From Nematostella vectensis (taxonomy: Eukaryota > Cnidaria > Anthozoa > Actiniaria > Edwardsiidae): 64,000 nt of DNA. The notes below the pieces were generated by a model. That model searched no databases. It was not told where the DNA came from and saw only the letters and a program-made list of their open reading frames with translations. Of this stretch, positions 14,101 to 28,200 are shown piece by piece (position 1 is the stretch's first letter; the number at the start of each line of letters is the position of its first letter). Location of the stretch: NCBI RefSeq assembly GCF_932526225.1, contig NC_064036.1:7323519-7387518 (forward strand). The letters run 5' to 3'. Position numbers and translations under genes: made by a program.

Positions 14101-17100
14101 TCCGCGAGATAGGCGCGAGAGTTTTGCGAGATAGGCGCGAGAGTTTTGCGAGTCAGGCGCGAGCTTTTGCAAAACAGGCGCGAGCCTTTCGTTGTTGAGT
14201 CGCGAGCACATAACTTAACAATCAGCAAAAAGGCTGAATCTTGAATCTTTCGATTTCCAAAGTCGGTGAAACGCGATAGACATCTACTGTGGTCTATACC
14301 TTAGAAAAAGCCTCTCTTAGGATAGAAGTAAACAAGTAAGCAAGTATTTGAGTTTGGTTTCGTTGAGATCTCGAGTGCTAGCAAGGGAATCGAACGGCAA
14401 AGTCGCTACGATGCTACATCAAGACAACAGCGCTATTACCAATCGCCTCTTGAGGGATAGCTTGATATCGACTCCGACAGTTTGACATCTGTCGGAAGAT
14501 GTTTCGCTCGAAGCCTTGGTTGGCTCGCTAGAAGCCATATACTTGGTTAGAAAACAACGTTTAAACATACTATGGTTTAAATATATAGAATCATAAATAA
14601 AATTTTATTAAATCTAGTCGTAGTAAAGTTATTTTTCTACATATACACTCGAACAACTAGAATCAAAAAGAGATTCCGCGAGATGGGCGTGAGCTTTCCG
14701 TTATTAAGGCGCGAGCATTCTGCGAGAAAAGCACGAGCATTCCGTGAGAAGGCCGCGAGCTTTCCGCGAAACGGGCGCGAGTTTGGCCAAACTCGCGGAA
14801 AACCCTAAGGTACGTTTTCGCGTGAGTCGTCACATTTTTATGCAGCACTGACTTGAATCCATGCGGATGTTTTCATTTGCACTTTATGCAATTTGGTGTT
14901 TCATTTGTAGTTGATTCTGATGATGAAGAGGAAGCTGAATCTCATTCGTCAGGAGACGTGAGTATTTGTAACTATCACACCCATCTGTCAGGGGTGGGTC
15001 CAGGATTTCTCAAAGCAGAGATACTCTACTTCCTCTTTATCAGATCCAGTATTTCCTGTCTGGGCCACCTTCCCCCTCTCTCAGGGGCTGATCTAGGATT
15101 TTTCAAGGCAGCATTACCATGATTATATAGAACATGTCAAAGAATGTAAATTTGTGGAACTCAGCATCTCTATTGTTCTTTTAAATTCCCCCCCGTGGAC
15201 CCCCTGTCTGGATCCATCACTAATTTCTTCAGACTTAAGATATCGCATTATATCTCTTTATTTTATTTTCTGATTTTGCCCTTTTTTTAAAGTCTTTCTT
15301 GGTGCGGGATGTTGTCAGAGACTGCCTTGAGAAGGAACCTTCAGAGAGAACAGAAAACGATATTCGTAAGTAAAGGCTTATGTTTGAAAAGCCATCTTTA
15401 TAAACCATCATAAACCATCTTTTTTATAATAATGGCTTTTGTTTCAACAGAAACACTCCTTGACTTCATGCAGCATTTGCCTGTAAGTTTCTTCTCTGTA
15501 GTGTAGTCTTTTTATTGAACACTTATGAACAATAGACTTCTCTGGGCCTCTGATATATCTATATATGTGACATAAAGTGGTTTATCAAAAAGCTAAAACC
15601 CAGACTTAGATAGTGGTATTCAATTTATTAATTTTTATTAAATTAGGGAGGGCTCATTGTGAAACAAAGGGAAACATGCACTCATCAATGGCAATCGTCT
15701 ATCTAAATCAGAAACATGGACCTGCTTAACCACCACAATTTCTCTGTTTTCTTGCTAGTAACTGCCTTCTCTCTTCCAGGCATTTGCCAACATGACCCAG
15801 AATGTCCGGCGTTCTTTGTGTGCAGTCATGGTGTTTGCTGTCGTAGAGAAAGCTGATGCTATTGTAATGAAGGATGGTGAAGAGGTAATGAAAAGAAGAA
15901 ATGCAAAAATATTGTACTTTTGAAATCCTTTACTATGCACCCAAACAAACATTTTGACCCTCCATTTCATATCTCATCAGCTGGACTCTTGGTGTGTGAT
16001 TCTGAATGGTTCTGTCATCATTGAAGTAGAGAACGAACCACCTGTTGAACTCCATCTTGGAGACAGCTTTGGAGTAGAACCCAGTCTCAAGAAGATGTAC
16101 CACCATGGTGTGATGAGGACGCGTGTAAATGACTGCCAGGTAAGACTAGAAGAAGTAAATTGTTCATAGCTCAACAACAAAATCTATGAATAGTAGTGCC
16201 AAAAGCAAGTCTTTTTGCCACCTCTCAAATAATCGTGATCTTTTATATGTGTTTCCCGGTTTCAGTTTGTTTGCATAGCACAGTCCGATTACTACCGGAT
16301 CCTAACCCAGGGGGAGTCAAACATCCAGGTCATTGAAGAAGACGGTGAGGTTGTGATGGTGACAGAGCATCGTAGCACTGATGGGGGAAACAGACAAGGC
16401 CAAGTGGTTATCAAGGTGTGATTGGACAACTGCACACACAATCACAATTTAGTAGTCTGTTCTACAAACAAAGAGATTATAGAGTGTTGTAGATTAGATC
16501 TTTTACCATTGATAAGGACCACAAGCTGGGGTCCCATACAGAATGCCCTTGCGATGTTAAGTCAAGGATGCTATCTTGGTTTACCTGAGGTACATAAAAC
16601 TCCCTCTCTCCCCAAGCCATTGCTTGACCAAACGGCATCCAGACCGATTGCGATGGGTGGATCTAGGGGGGAGGGGGTGGGCCTAGTGGGCCCCCCTCCC
16701 CCCTCTTTTTCAGATATTTGGCTTAAAAATAACAAGAAATATAAGGAAATCCACTGGAGAATAATGAATTCGGCCCCCCTCTCTTGAAACCCTTGCTTCC
16801 CCCCCCTTTTTTGAACTCCTAGATCCCCTCCTGATCACTGATTCTTGTGACGAATTAACTGTGAGGGAAGAACGTTTAACCTGACTAGAAGAAACTTATT
16901 AAAATCATCTAGGCCAAGTCTGGAAAGCTGATCACCCATTTGGTAGAGGACCATTCTGTCATTGACCCAACCTTTGTTGAGGACTTCTTGCTCACCTTCA
17001 AGACTTTCTTTGACCAACCGACCAAGATCTGTGGGAAGCTGCTGAACTGGTTTCTTGAGGACGATCTTCGTGACAAGGTAGGGATCTGAAAGGAGGTAAA

Positions 17101-20100
17101 GGAGGGCTTACAAGAAGTATATGTTAGAGGTCTATGGCTAAACATGTTAGGCTCTGCAACATCCAAGATAGGCCTGACTTATATAACATAAATTGCTTTG
17201 TTAAGGGCATTTCTATTGTACAGACCAGTTTGTGTGACCTTGCCCTGTGTGTCAATGATTTAAGGAGCACTGAAAGGATAACATGGGGTAAGGGGATAAA
17301 GGGGGATGAGCTAGTGGCAACGGAATGATATATTGGAGCAGAGGGATCCAGTGAAGGGAGATGGGAAATCTCAGGGAGAGATAGGATGGGTCATGTGAAG
17401 ATGATTGGGGTGAGGGTAATTGTTAATCTATAGTATAATATATAGGTATATAATCATGGGGAGAGGGTAATGGGTAAGGGGAGGATGTGGTTAACTGAGT
17501 GTGGTAATAGGGTAGGTTTTTTTGGAGGGAAGCAAAGTTGAGAAAAAGGAAAAATTAAAACTATAAATATATATTTATATTAATGGTTTCTCCCTTACTT
17601 TCTTATTAAATTATCTGTTTTGTGACTGATATCCGAATTCATTTGTCTCCCTCTTGACAGCCTTCCATAAGATTCAACATGTCCATCTGTTAGTATGTGA
17701 TTACTATGATCTATGGCCTTCATCTGACACACCAATCAGATTGATGCATGATCACATAAACACAATAATAAAGTTTAACATATTTAACATGTTGATGTTG
17801 TCATTGATGATTACAGAGACTAATCATACCCCCTTATACACCAATGCATGGTACCCCCCCTTTCTCTTGCATGAAATGCGTCCTATTGCTCCCCCTCCTC
17901 TGTGCATGGAAAAGATAACCCCTCTCCTTCCTTGGATGTAATAAGCATGGAGCCAATCCCCCCCTGCATTCATGCAATAAACCTTCCTATGTCATTGCTA
18001 CTTTATTGTTGTATTTCAATCTGTTTATATGCCATTCAGGTAACCCGTGTCATGTTACTATGGGTAAACAATCATTACAACGACTTTGAGGGCGACCATG
18101 TAATGGAGGACTACTTACAAGCATTCGAGAGTGCACTGGAAGTGCAGGTATTTTTATGAGTAATGAGAGAGTGCCCGGGAACTACCGGTGTTTTTATGTG
18201 CAAAGAGAATCACTAAAATCACAATGAGACATAACTAGTCCTCATTGCACTTCTAGTAAACCACAATTTTATTATTTATTGTAAACATATGGCATACAAA
18301 CGTTTTCTATTCATACGGCAACTATAACACTGCTTATATTTACCTTTGCAGAAAATGAGTGGCCAGTTGGATCTTCTTCTCATGGCCTGCTCGGTGAAGG
18401 CCAAATCCCGAGTCATCAGTCTGGTAAGTGACATGCAGGTCACTAACAGGGGTGGGGCACTGGGGGCATAAACTCCCCTCCCCCTCCCCCTCCCCCACCA
18501 CCACCAACAGCAACATGCTTGTTAAACTATATTTAGCCTTTAAAATACGACAAAATTGCTCTCAGTTTTATCAGTCCAAGCACTAGTTTATCATATCTTA
18601 ATCATTTTGTTATTCTCTAAACACAGGAGCGCCAATCACATGACCAGCCGTGGGGGTTTTCCATTGCCGGTGGACGCGAGAACGGCTTTGGGATATTCGT
18701 GTACAAGGTAAGTTTTTATTTGTGAATTTCAGTTAGTAACATGGTAACAGATTTGGGCAAGACTAGTCAGTTCCATGTCTGGAGATCGAGCTTTTTTTTT
18801 TCTTTTTTCAGAAATGTATTTTTTTTTAACGTTAAGCAACGAAAATAATAGCGGTTAGAGTGTGGCTTGTTTGTTACCTATGCCACATCAAGCCAATAAC
18901 AAACCTAAGGTGGATGCTGGTTCTGTTAGCAGGGGGGGTGGGAGGGGTAGAGCATGGGCTCAAGAGGAGAGGGATTGAAACACACACACACAACTTTGCC
19001 CTTCAATGCGCTTGGAGACCCAGGGATCTTTTCGGGCACCCCATAGGTCGTAATGTGTATTGGCTAAGAGGTTATTGTGTTTCACCGGCCATGTCTAATA
19101 AATTCTCTGTACTGTTTCCCCAGATTGACCCAGAATGTTCAGCATTCACGGCGGGTGTTAGAAAGGCCGACCAGGTACGGCATAATTTGTTTGGCATCTT
19201 TTTCGTTAACTACTGGTCGTATTGGCCAGGTGCTTTAGAATGTTTTATTGTTCCCAATTAAACGGTTTGTTTGTTTTATTTAGGTTCTGAAAGTGAACGA
19301 CATCAGTTTCGAGAATATCACCTATGACAAGGTACCACTTGGAAACGCCACTATAAACAGTCATATTCTTGCTTGTATTTTCTTCTTATTCCGTCAATTT
19401 AATTGGAAATCCCTTACCAGCCCTAGTCACCTTGCCAACCGACCGGGCGTCCCCGAGCCCTCAGCGTGTAACGCCTGGTTGATATTGTGACTGAGCGCGC
19501 GTGTGTAATCTGTTTCCATTTAGGCCCGAGATCTTCTTTCCTCAAGCATACGACTCACTCTCGTGCTCAAGAAAAATATCGCAGGTAAGAAAGCGGACAA
19601 AGATTAACTAAGCCAAGCCATTTTCGCCTGTTATACAACAATTACTTTATTATGCCTTTTGCGTGGAACTCCTGTTTCTGTAAATTGATGTAAATACACG
19701 CTCGACAATAATTATTACAAAAAATGTAATTCTTTCAGATTGCGCGCGTACATATTGTTGAAATCTGTGGAGTATGTCGCACTCTTATTTTTAGAATTTT
19801 GTCGAATCTATGATTCTCTTGAATTTGATACCTGACAGTTATATTTTTACTACAGTTCATAGTCAGAGTCATAGACCTAGACGCAGCGATGTATATGCAG
19901 AAGCGATCGAAAAGAAAAAATTAAAATGTATCCCTTATCATTCCCATCCCAAAACTTTTCTTAGGCTTTTATCTATTTTTTTGTCTAAGAGATGGAAAAC
20001 TCAGTTAATATAATCGTGAGGAATTTCCTTCTTGCTTTCCTGTCACTTCCCACATAGCCGACATTCCATACCGATCAGTCATTCTCGCTTGCCAAGTGGC

Positions 20101-23100
20101 AGCGCTAACTCGCTTGACTTGCTAATTTGCTTCAAGCATTGTGTTCGTGCGACGTCATCAGATGTTTTTAAAATATTACCCACTCCCGTAGCTCGTGTCT
20201 GAAAATAATACTTTGTTTGGGGTTTTCGCGGTTAGCGTGTCTAGAGTTTAAGGTTTTTCACAATGCCTCGATCATTGACAATACTACTGTCAAAATGCGA
20301 TGACCAAAAAGATATATTTTCCGTATTTCTTTTTCCGACCTTTCTGATGATGAATGATCTTAGAATAATTCATTCGCGAAGTTTATTATGACATGGTAAT
20401 GATATATTTTTATTGTTACTGCTTTTTTATTTCTTTAGTGGAACACCTATTCGCGATAACGCGTGTTTTACCATAGCGGACATTAGCCAAAGTCGGGTCG
20501 AATATTACAACAAAGAGAATGTCTCTGTGTTTGCCTTGTCTTTTTAAACAAACACATCCTACAGAAATTGATTTCAAATCAAAAGGCAAACGAATTCCTG
20601 TTTCGATACAATCATAGAAACTCTTTACAACTTTTCCCGTTATTAAAAAGTATTTTAATCCATTTCACAGTGAACTCTAACAAGATAATTCCATATTGCT
20701 TCCCTGCACTCTTTGTATTCCCCCCCGAAGCATACACACAATTAGCTCGTATTCTAATACCCTTTGTTCACCTCTCTTGAATATTGTCGCCTCGTTAACT
20801 GTGTAACAAGCTCCTATCCGTGCCGCCGTTCAATGGCGCACGGTAGGGAATCTCTAGAGTACCGGAAACAACGTTCTAAAACAGTCCCGGATCTTTCCAC
20901 CGCAGGATTCAAGGACCTCCTGGCTTCTCCTGTCATTATCACCAGAGACTGCAGCAAAGAAATTTCCAATGATAAGGTATTATGGGCTTTTGATCCTTCG
21001 CGGGAATCTGTGTTGTCACATTGCCGTGAAACATTCCCTTACCCGTGGAGTTCTTGAATAACCAGAAACTAAATGGCGTCGTGTTCTTATTCTCACTTGT
21101 TCGCTTATAACAGCCTTTTAATTTAATCCTAGTGCCTGTGGCTTTTGTAATGAAGGTTATTCTACCCTTGCAGGTTATTTAAACAGGAGTACCAATATCC
21201 CCGCTCGTAAAAACACAACGACATTGCCAACGGCTATATGTTTTTCTTCCAAAAATCCCCTCCCTCGGTATTCGAGGTGTTCCGAAGGGGAAAGTGCAAT
21301 TTAGTTTAATGTTTGTGGTAAATGAACTCTTAGTGTTTGATTCAGGGGGTCGTATTTAAATGTCAGCAGAATTCTAGTGTTTTTATGTCTCTTTAAGAGG
21401 TTTTTCTTTTCTACAACAGGTACCTGACAGGCGTATAAAAAACCATCGTTTCGATGTGTGCGATACAAAAGTGTCACTCATTGTAAAAACCCTGGCATAC
21501 TGGGTTTTATTTACATTGGTTTAAAAATGATACTGTTTTGCCTTATTAGATCGTAATTCAAGCGCGTATACTACCCCTAATCCACACGGCCCTCCTGCTG
21601 TTATATGACCCTGGAAGCGAAGGAGCGATACTGGAGTTTCGAAATACTTATTTGAAAAACTATTTTGGCCTTGTTTTAAGTACAAGTCGTAATTGATAAT
21701 GTAAATTTGTTTGAATGGACTTCATTCATTGTCCAGCAGATATATTTTATCTCGATTGATTTCGTATGTTTTAAATTTCCATCGTTATAAAATATTGATC
21801 TTTTTTCCATAAGCTAAAGAGTGCGCTATTTATGATATCTTTCACATTTACACAACTGATTTCCTTTCTACTCTAGTTCCTGTTTATTGAAAATCTAATG
21901 TTACGAATCCCGCTTATTTTTTTGTAAGATATATCGTGGGGATGCCTAACAATAGTCAGTTTTTGTCTCCCGAGCCATTGATCATAACATATATGAAAGG
22001 AGGATTTAGCGAGTAAACAAAATTACGATAGCTTTCCCGCAAAGTCCTAGTAATGCGACAGGTTACTGTGTCGAAAAACCACGCACCAGTTATCTGCTAG
22101 AAAAAAGTATTCTTTACACAAGCTATAAAAACCCGGGGTGCTCGTCGTATTTTTTAGGAACCGAAAATGGGCCTCAGGTATTTTTAAGAGGTATCTGAGA
22201 CAAAATAGGCTTTTCTATTAGAAATGCTATTTTATAGGGACAGGGCATTTGATATTTGACTCTTTGCTCGATTTTTTTCCTAGACGGTTTTGCTGCTCGA
22301 TTTTTCCCCCTAAGGATGTGGCTTTTTTTCTGTCAGTCTTTGCTTGCTCAATTTTTAAGGGCTTTTTACGGAGGGGGGGGGATCAAGGCATTTTGGGGGG
22401 GATCAGCCACTCCCCCCGTCAATCAAATGGTCTGTCCCTTAGGGATTAGCCGAAAGAAGCGCTACGAGCCAATGTTTTTAGTTTATTAAATACTTCCGAC
22501 TTTTAAACAATGAACACTTTGACAATTTGTCATTCGAGACATTTTTATACATGCAATGGGATACTTAAAGCGGCGTTTTGGTGTTTTTGGAGGTAATTTT
22601 GCTTTTGGAGTATTTTTAGGGTAGCAATTTTTGATGTGCAGCTATTTTTCTCATTATTTTCCCCTATCGCTGTGAAGTCATTCGCCAACATTTCCTTTGT
22701 CTTGTGCCAGTAATACTGACTGTCTCCTCTAGTTTTTAACCCCTTCAAGCTAAAGGTGTAAAAGCCAGTGGGAATTCCCCCTGCAGTCTTTGTCTGCGCC
22801 TACTGTATGTGGCTTACATTGGCTTGTACAGTAGAAAAGCCTCATTCCCGTGGGTTTTAGAGTCTTTACCGTGATGGATCGCTAGCAGCCGGGGTGAACT
22901 ACAGCAAAGCCGTAGATACATCAACTGTAGACGTGGGTTTAAGAGTCTCTTAGAATCCCCTGATATCGTCAACCTAACTCTTTGATAATCCTGTTTCTGT
23001 GTTCCAAGGATGTACAACGGAGCTCATCCGACTGCAGCGAGCGACGATCTCACTTGCAAACGAGGCTGTCTGCACCTGACATCAGTAACGGTAAGAAATC

Positions 23101-25233
23101 CCGCCAATTTGGGAGACCTGTGGCACGGCGCACCGCGAGGGACAGGTTTAGACAGGGTACCTAAACTTATGAAGATGGTGTCCAAGTCTTTAAAAAAAAC
23201 ATGCGAACAAGCTATGCGAATCCATTCAGGAGTTGTTTTTCTCCCCTGTCTGTATTAACAGGGTACAGGGTCTGATTTTCAGTTGAGGCTGGGCCCGTTT
23301 GGGAATATTAAATGTTCTTATGGATGTTGTAACATGCAAATATAGAGATAATAATACCCAATCAATTATAAGAGAGTGTCTACATTCATGATCATTAAAA
23401 AAGGTTTTTTCAATTTGTTTCTGCATTTTAGAACGTATTAGTCCAACAAAACTATATTTTGCTGCTATCTGAGCCTCGGAGTTTTCTTAGCATGTTCTTA
23501 GAATTTGTTGAATTCTCAGTCTGGAAGTTCTTATAAAAAAAGTTCTTAAAAACAAGAAGAGTGTATTCCCAGTAGAATTAGGGTTTTTCTTAAGGGAAAA
23601 TACAGTCTAGTGCTTATTGACCTTTCGAATATTTTCTTTTTCTTTTTTAGGAACTATGAAGAAACCCCCGGTAAGTCTCACATTCCCCGTAAACTAGTTA
23701 ATTGTTATCGGCGGCCGAACGACTTTCGCGCCAGAACAAAACAACAACGATTCAGTGTTTGTTAAAATAAACAAGTTTGATGTTCCCGCACTGAGTAATT
23801 TCCTGTTTTTTGTAATAACGCTGTCAGCAAACACTTTTCTTTACCTCCCAAATGCTAATTCGACCGCACTTCCGGTGTAATACATCACTCCCGGAACCTG
23901 TGGTCAGCAGAAAATGCGGCATCGAATGAATAAGCTCCCTGAGACACGGCGCGCTTTCTGTCCGATCCGCGTTGCTTCGCGTCTCTAACCCGAGTTTGTA
24001 CACTTTCTGTTCGTGTTAGGTTCCACATCAAGCCCACACCAAAAGAGAGAAAGTCAAGAAAGCGTTGAACAGGATCTCAACCCTTGGAACCCTCTCCAGA
24101 CATTACAAGTAAGTCTCCAAATGAACCAAGCTGCACAACACTGTGTTAGATCACTAAAACGCTTGCACGGCGCACGTAGTTTTCCGTTTACCTCTGAAAC
24201 GCAAGAGCCGTCGCAAGAGAATGCAGCTGACCCTTGTATTTCTTACGCGTGCGCTTGTGTTTCGCGGAGATCTCACTTTGTGTTGCGCTTGTATTTCGCG
24301 GAGATCTCACTTTGTGTTGCGCTTGTGTTAGACCGATTCTCACTTGTGTTGCGCTTGTGTTAGACCGATTCTCACTTGTGTGTTGCGTATGTGTTTGCTT
24401 TTGCATTGCGTCCTAAAGAACTGATTTTAACTAGTGCTTAGACTGCCATAACTGCTACCATGTGTCAAGCGAATGAGAATGTCTGCGTTGCGTCACGGTA
24501 GAGCCATCAAGCTGTATTCGATGGTTGCCCACACCGAGGCCCTGCGCAACATGTGCGTTACATATTCTCTAGTCCATAAGCTAAATTTAGAATGTTCGTT
24601 AAAGATAAGATAACCTCAATAGCTTTATAGTCCCCCTTATGGAAGAATGTGTTGAATCACGATGCATAAGGATCAGACGTGGTTACTGTGCAATATTAGA
24701 AGAATATTTTTGCTCCCAAAATACATAAATATTAAACCAATGCGCTTCGGATTTTTTTAATAACTTGTCATTCCATTTTCAAAACAACGTTTATTTTATT
24801 CGACTTGGTATATAAGGGAGTAGTTCTATATTAGTTTTCGGTACGGTTTAGTCTAGACACGGCATTTATTATGGTTCCCGCGCCCGCAACCCGAAAGCTG
24901 GGAGGCCTGACACTACCCGGATACCCGTGACAGCAAGCTGTCATCATCAAGTGGAGTGCATTTAGGTTCGCATTCTCCATTCTCCACATTTTCCTATCCT
25001 CACTGGAAGGCAAGAGCAAGCGCAAAGAACTATACTGCTTGGTTTTCTCACAGGAGAATCAAACAGTAGTTTTTGTTTTTGTTTTTTCGCTTGCTCTTGC
25101 TGTTGCGTCCAATAAGAATTGGAGAAGTTCAAAAGTTGCGCTTGCGTCCTAGTCTCCTTCCGGGGAACGCTGTGACTCCGACCGCTGGGGGTTGCGAAGG
25201 AGACTACTTGCGTCCTATCACCTAGATGCACCT

Positions 25234-25276
<43 letters not shown>

Positions 25277-28200
25277 CCCAACTGCCCTTTTTACGTCCAT
25301 GAGCCTTAATTTGAAGCAGTTTCTTTTCCTTTTTTCCACATGATGAAAGATAGAAAGAGCATGTTCAGTTTCAGGAGATAATTTCTAATATAATTATAAT
25401 CATCACGACAAGCGCTCCTTGGTGACCTTTCATTGCGCTGGCCATTTTCCCGCTTAAAGCAGCTTTTTATATTTTTCTCGCACTCAAATCGATATTCAAT
25501 TTATGTTAAAACGTCAGCGAAAACGTTTAGCAACTCGTAAACGCTGTTTTTCTCCCATATTTATCTGTTGTTTTTCGTCACCTTATCAGGATCAGTTAGT
25601 TCTCGTGACCTTACAGATGGCGGGCACGCATTATCAGTCGCCCTTTCTCCTTGTCCCTTGCCTTATCAATTTGCTGCCAGATCTGATCTAGCGCTTGAAG
25701 ACCCACAGAATCTTAATCATATCTATAGAGCGCATTGCCAGAGCTAGTCGTTAGTCCAGAGAAAGCGAGAGAGAGAGAGCGTCTCCGCTGATTTGTCTGG
25801 ACAGCTTCGGATTTGTCATTTCTGAATGTCAAATTTATCGGCCTTGAAGAAATTCGTAAACGATTCTTCGGCAATATGAGCTGCTACAGTTTTTGGAATA
25901 GCCGGTATGTTGGCGATTCGGCGGTTTGATATTATGTGGGCATATTGTAGTGATCCATATTTCTGTACTGGTTGGTGATCTGCGATGTCCTGTATAACAT
26001 AATGTAGTCGCACGAGGCTGACTGGGAGGTTGATATTTTTCAACCTTTTAAAATATTTTATTTTGTTTGAATAACAAATTCTTTCGTTCTAGAAACTTGT
26101 TAAAATATTAACATCTTTTTTATAATTCGAACGGTATAGCGTTTCGTTTAAATATTAACCTTATTTTTGTTTATAAAGTCACAGAGATTAGGGATGAATC
26201 GAAAAATATATTTATTGCGATGTAATTTGCAGCCATAGATCTCTATTTCTTAATTTTAACTTTTAAAACTTTTCTGTTTCTTCTAGCTAAATAAGCAACC
26301 AAGCTTAATAAATCTCGATTTTTTTATCGGGTCTTGGTACTTGCGTGACTTAGATAGACTATTTAATAGACCATTTTCGCATAATTGTTTTGCTTCCCGC
26401 CAAAACATATCACGCGTGCCGTTGCTATTTCTGTGTTTTCTAACGCTGTCACTGTGCTGAATCCGCCGGTTGGTCTTGAAAAGAAGTTACGCTTGTTATT
26501 TTGTGCTATTTTCGCTTGTTTTTAACGCTTTCTTTTCTATATCTATTCCAGGTTGATCTCGAAGAGTGATCGCGATCTGTCGAGCTTGGATTCGGGATAT
26601 AACGAAGGCGACGAGACCCACACGAACGCCAAACTCGGCATCAAGTCGCGGTCTCGGAACAGCCTTCCTCGCTCGTTCGGTTCTATGGAGAGTATAAGCA
26701 CTATTGATCAGAATGTCGAGTACCCGGATAGAGTGGTCAAGCTGTATAAAGCAGACCAGACGTACAAGTACTTCATGATATTCAAGGTATCTTCCATCTG
26801 TCGCCCGGGAGGGCCAGTCTAGAGATTGCCCCGATGTTCTAGATTTTGGCTATTGTGTCCTAAGCATATTTTTATCAACTGATGGGATAGATGTGATCGT
26901 GATGTGTATTTGTGTGTTTATTCGTCCTCTTTCTCCCCTGAGCTATCTAATCTTGTCTAGAAGTGTGTAAGGGTTTAAGACAACACCCTAAGACATTTGT
27001 AGGACCATAGCCTTTAATTTATTAAACACAAATTTCTTGATTGAATACATTCTGATAGGTGGGAGGGGGGTCCTTCCTCATTAAAATTACATATCATCAG
27101 TTTTCCCATATTTTCACCTATTTTTATACCTTTGAAACGAAAGATCAATGGATATTTATTCGTGGAGCCTCTGGAAGTTTAAAAATCGCAATAATCGCCT
27201 TGCCCCTGCCGGTTTGCGTAACATCGCGTAACCATAATATATGATGTTGTTTTAGGAAACCACAGCTCGAGAGCTGGTGAATATGGCGGTTGATGCATTT
27301 GGTCTTCAAGATCTCGCAAGGTGATGCTCGCTGCCGGGGCTTGCTTCTAAAATGCCACAAAACGGTTCTCTTTTTGTGTGAAGGAGGCAGTTACAACCCG
27401 CGATTAAAATACAGAGACCCCACCCAGCACAAAGTTCCATTTGAAAGAGAGAACTATTGCGCCAACTAGCGCCACGATCTCGGTGACTGTAAGAAAGACC
27501 TGAGTACTGGAGGATTAAGCTATCTAGTAATCAGGCTTCTAGCCAGGATTTTGAGCGGGGGAGGGAGGTTTACCTATAAGGGGACTATTTTTTCTCAGGT
27601 AGATCATCCTAACTAAGGTTGGGGCGGGGAGGGGGAGGGGGAGGAAATTTCTTCTGGGGCTCCCCCCTCCTCCCCCAGTGTGTTTGTCTCCACTCTCTTG
27701 CTTTACACGTTAAACATTTGTTCCAGTAATTACTCGCTGTGCGAAGTGACGGTGGAAGAGAGTGGACTTGTTCGGCAACGAAGGCAGCCCGACTCACTAG
27801 CCAACCTTGCAGACAGAATCAGCCTCAATTCCAGGTCAGTTCCAAGTCCACAGTCCCAAGGCCGTATTACACATGATGCTTTAAGGCTGGTTCTCACGAC
27901 GAAGTAAGCGTAAGCAGGGACGGAAGAGTCCTATGTCGCGTGAGAACCGGCTCGACGTAAGCGCAAGGTTTTACGCATTCTCAGTTCGTAGTCTAGTACC
28001 TATACCTCCTCGACGAGCTAAAGCTTGGATTGATTTATGCTTATTTTCTGCTTATTCACACTTTGATCCGGTTTTCACGCGACGTAAGCGAAGCATAGGC
28101 GCAAGATTATCAAAGCTTCCCGTTCTTCTTGCGCTTACGTCGAGCCGGTTCTCACGCGACATAGACTCTTACGCTTACGTCGCTCGTACACACGTACGTA

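Noticed and set aside
13920..14848. Minus-strand Ala/Ser/Arg repeat frames in the MITE
   Set aside because: 22-bp subterminal units read in changing frames; no transposase motif.
24962..25339. 125-codon minus-strand frame with poly-Gly
   Set aside because: Depends on the 41-C homopolymer, lies in a RAPGEF intron and has no family similarity.
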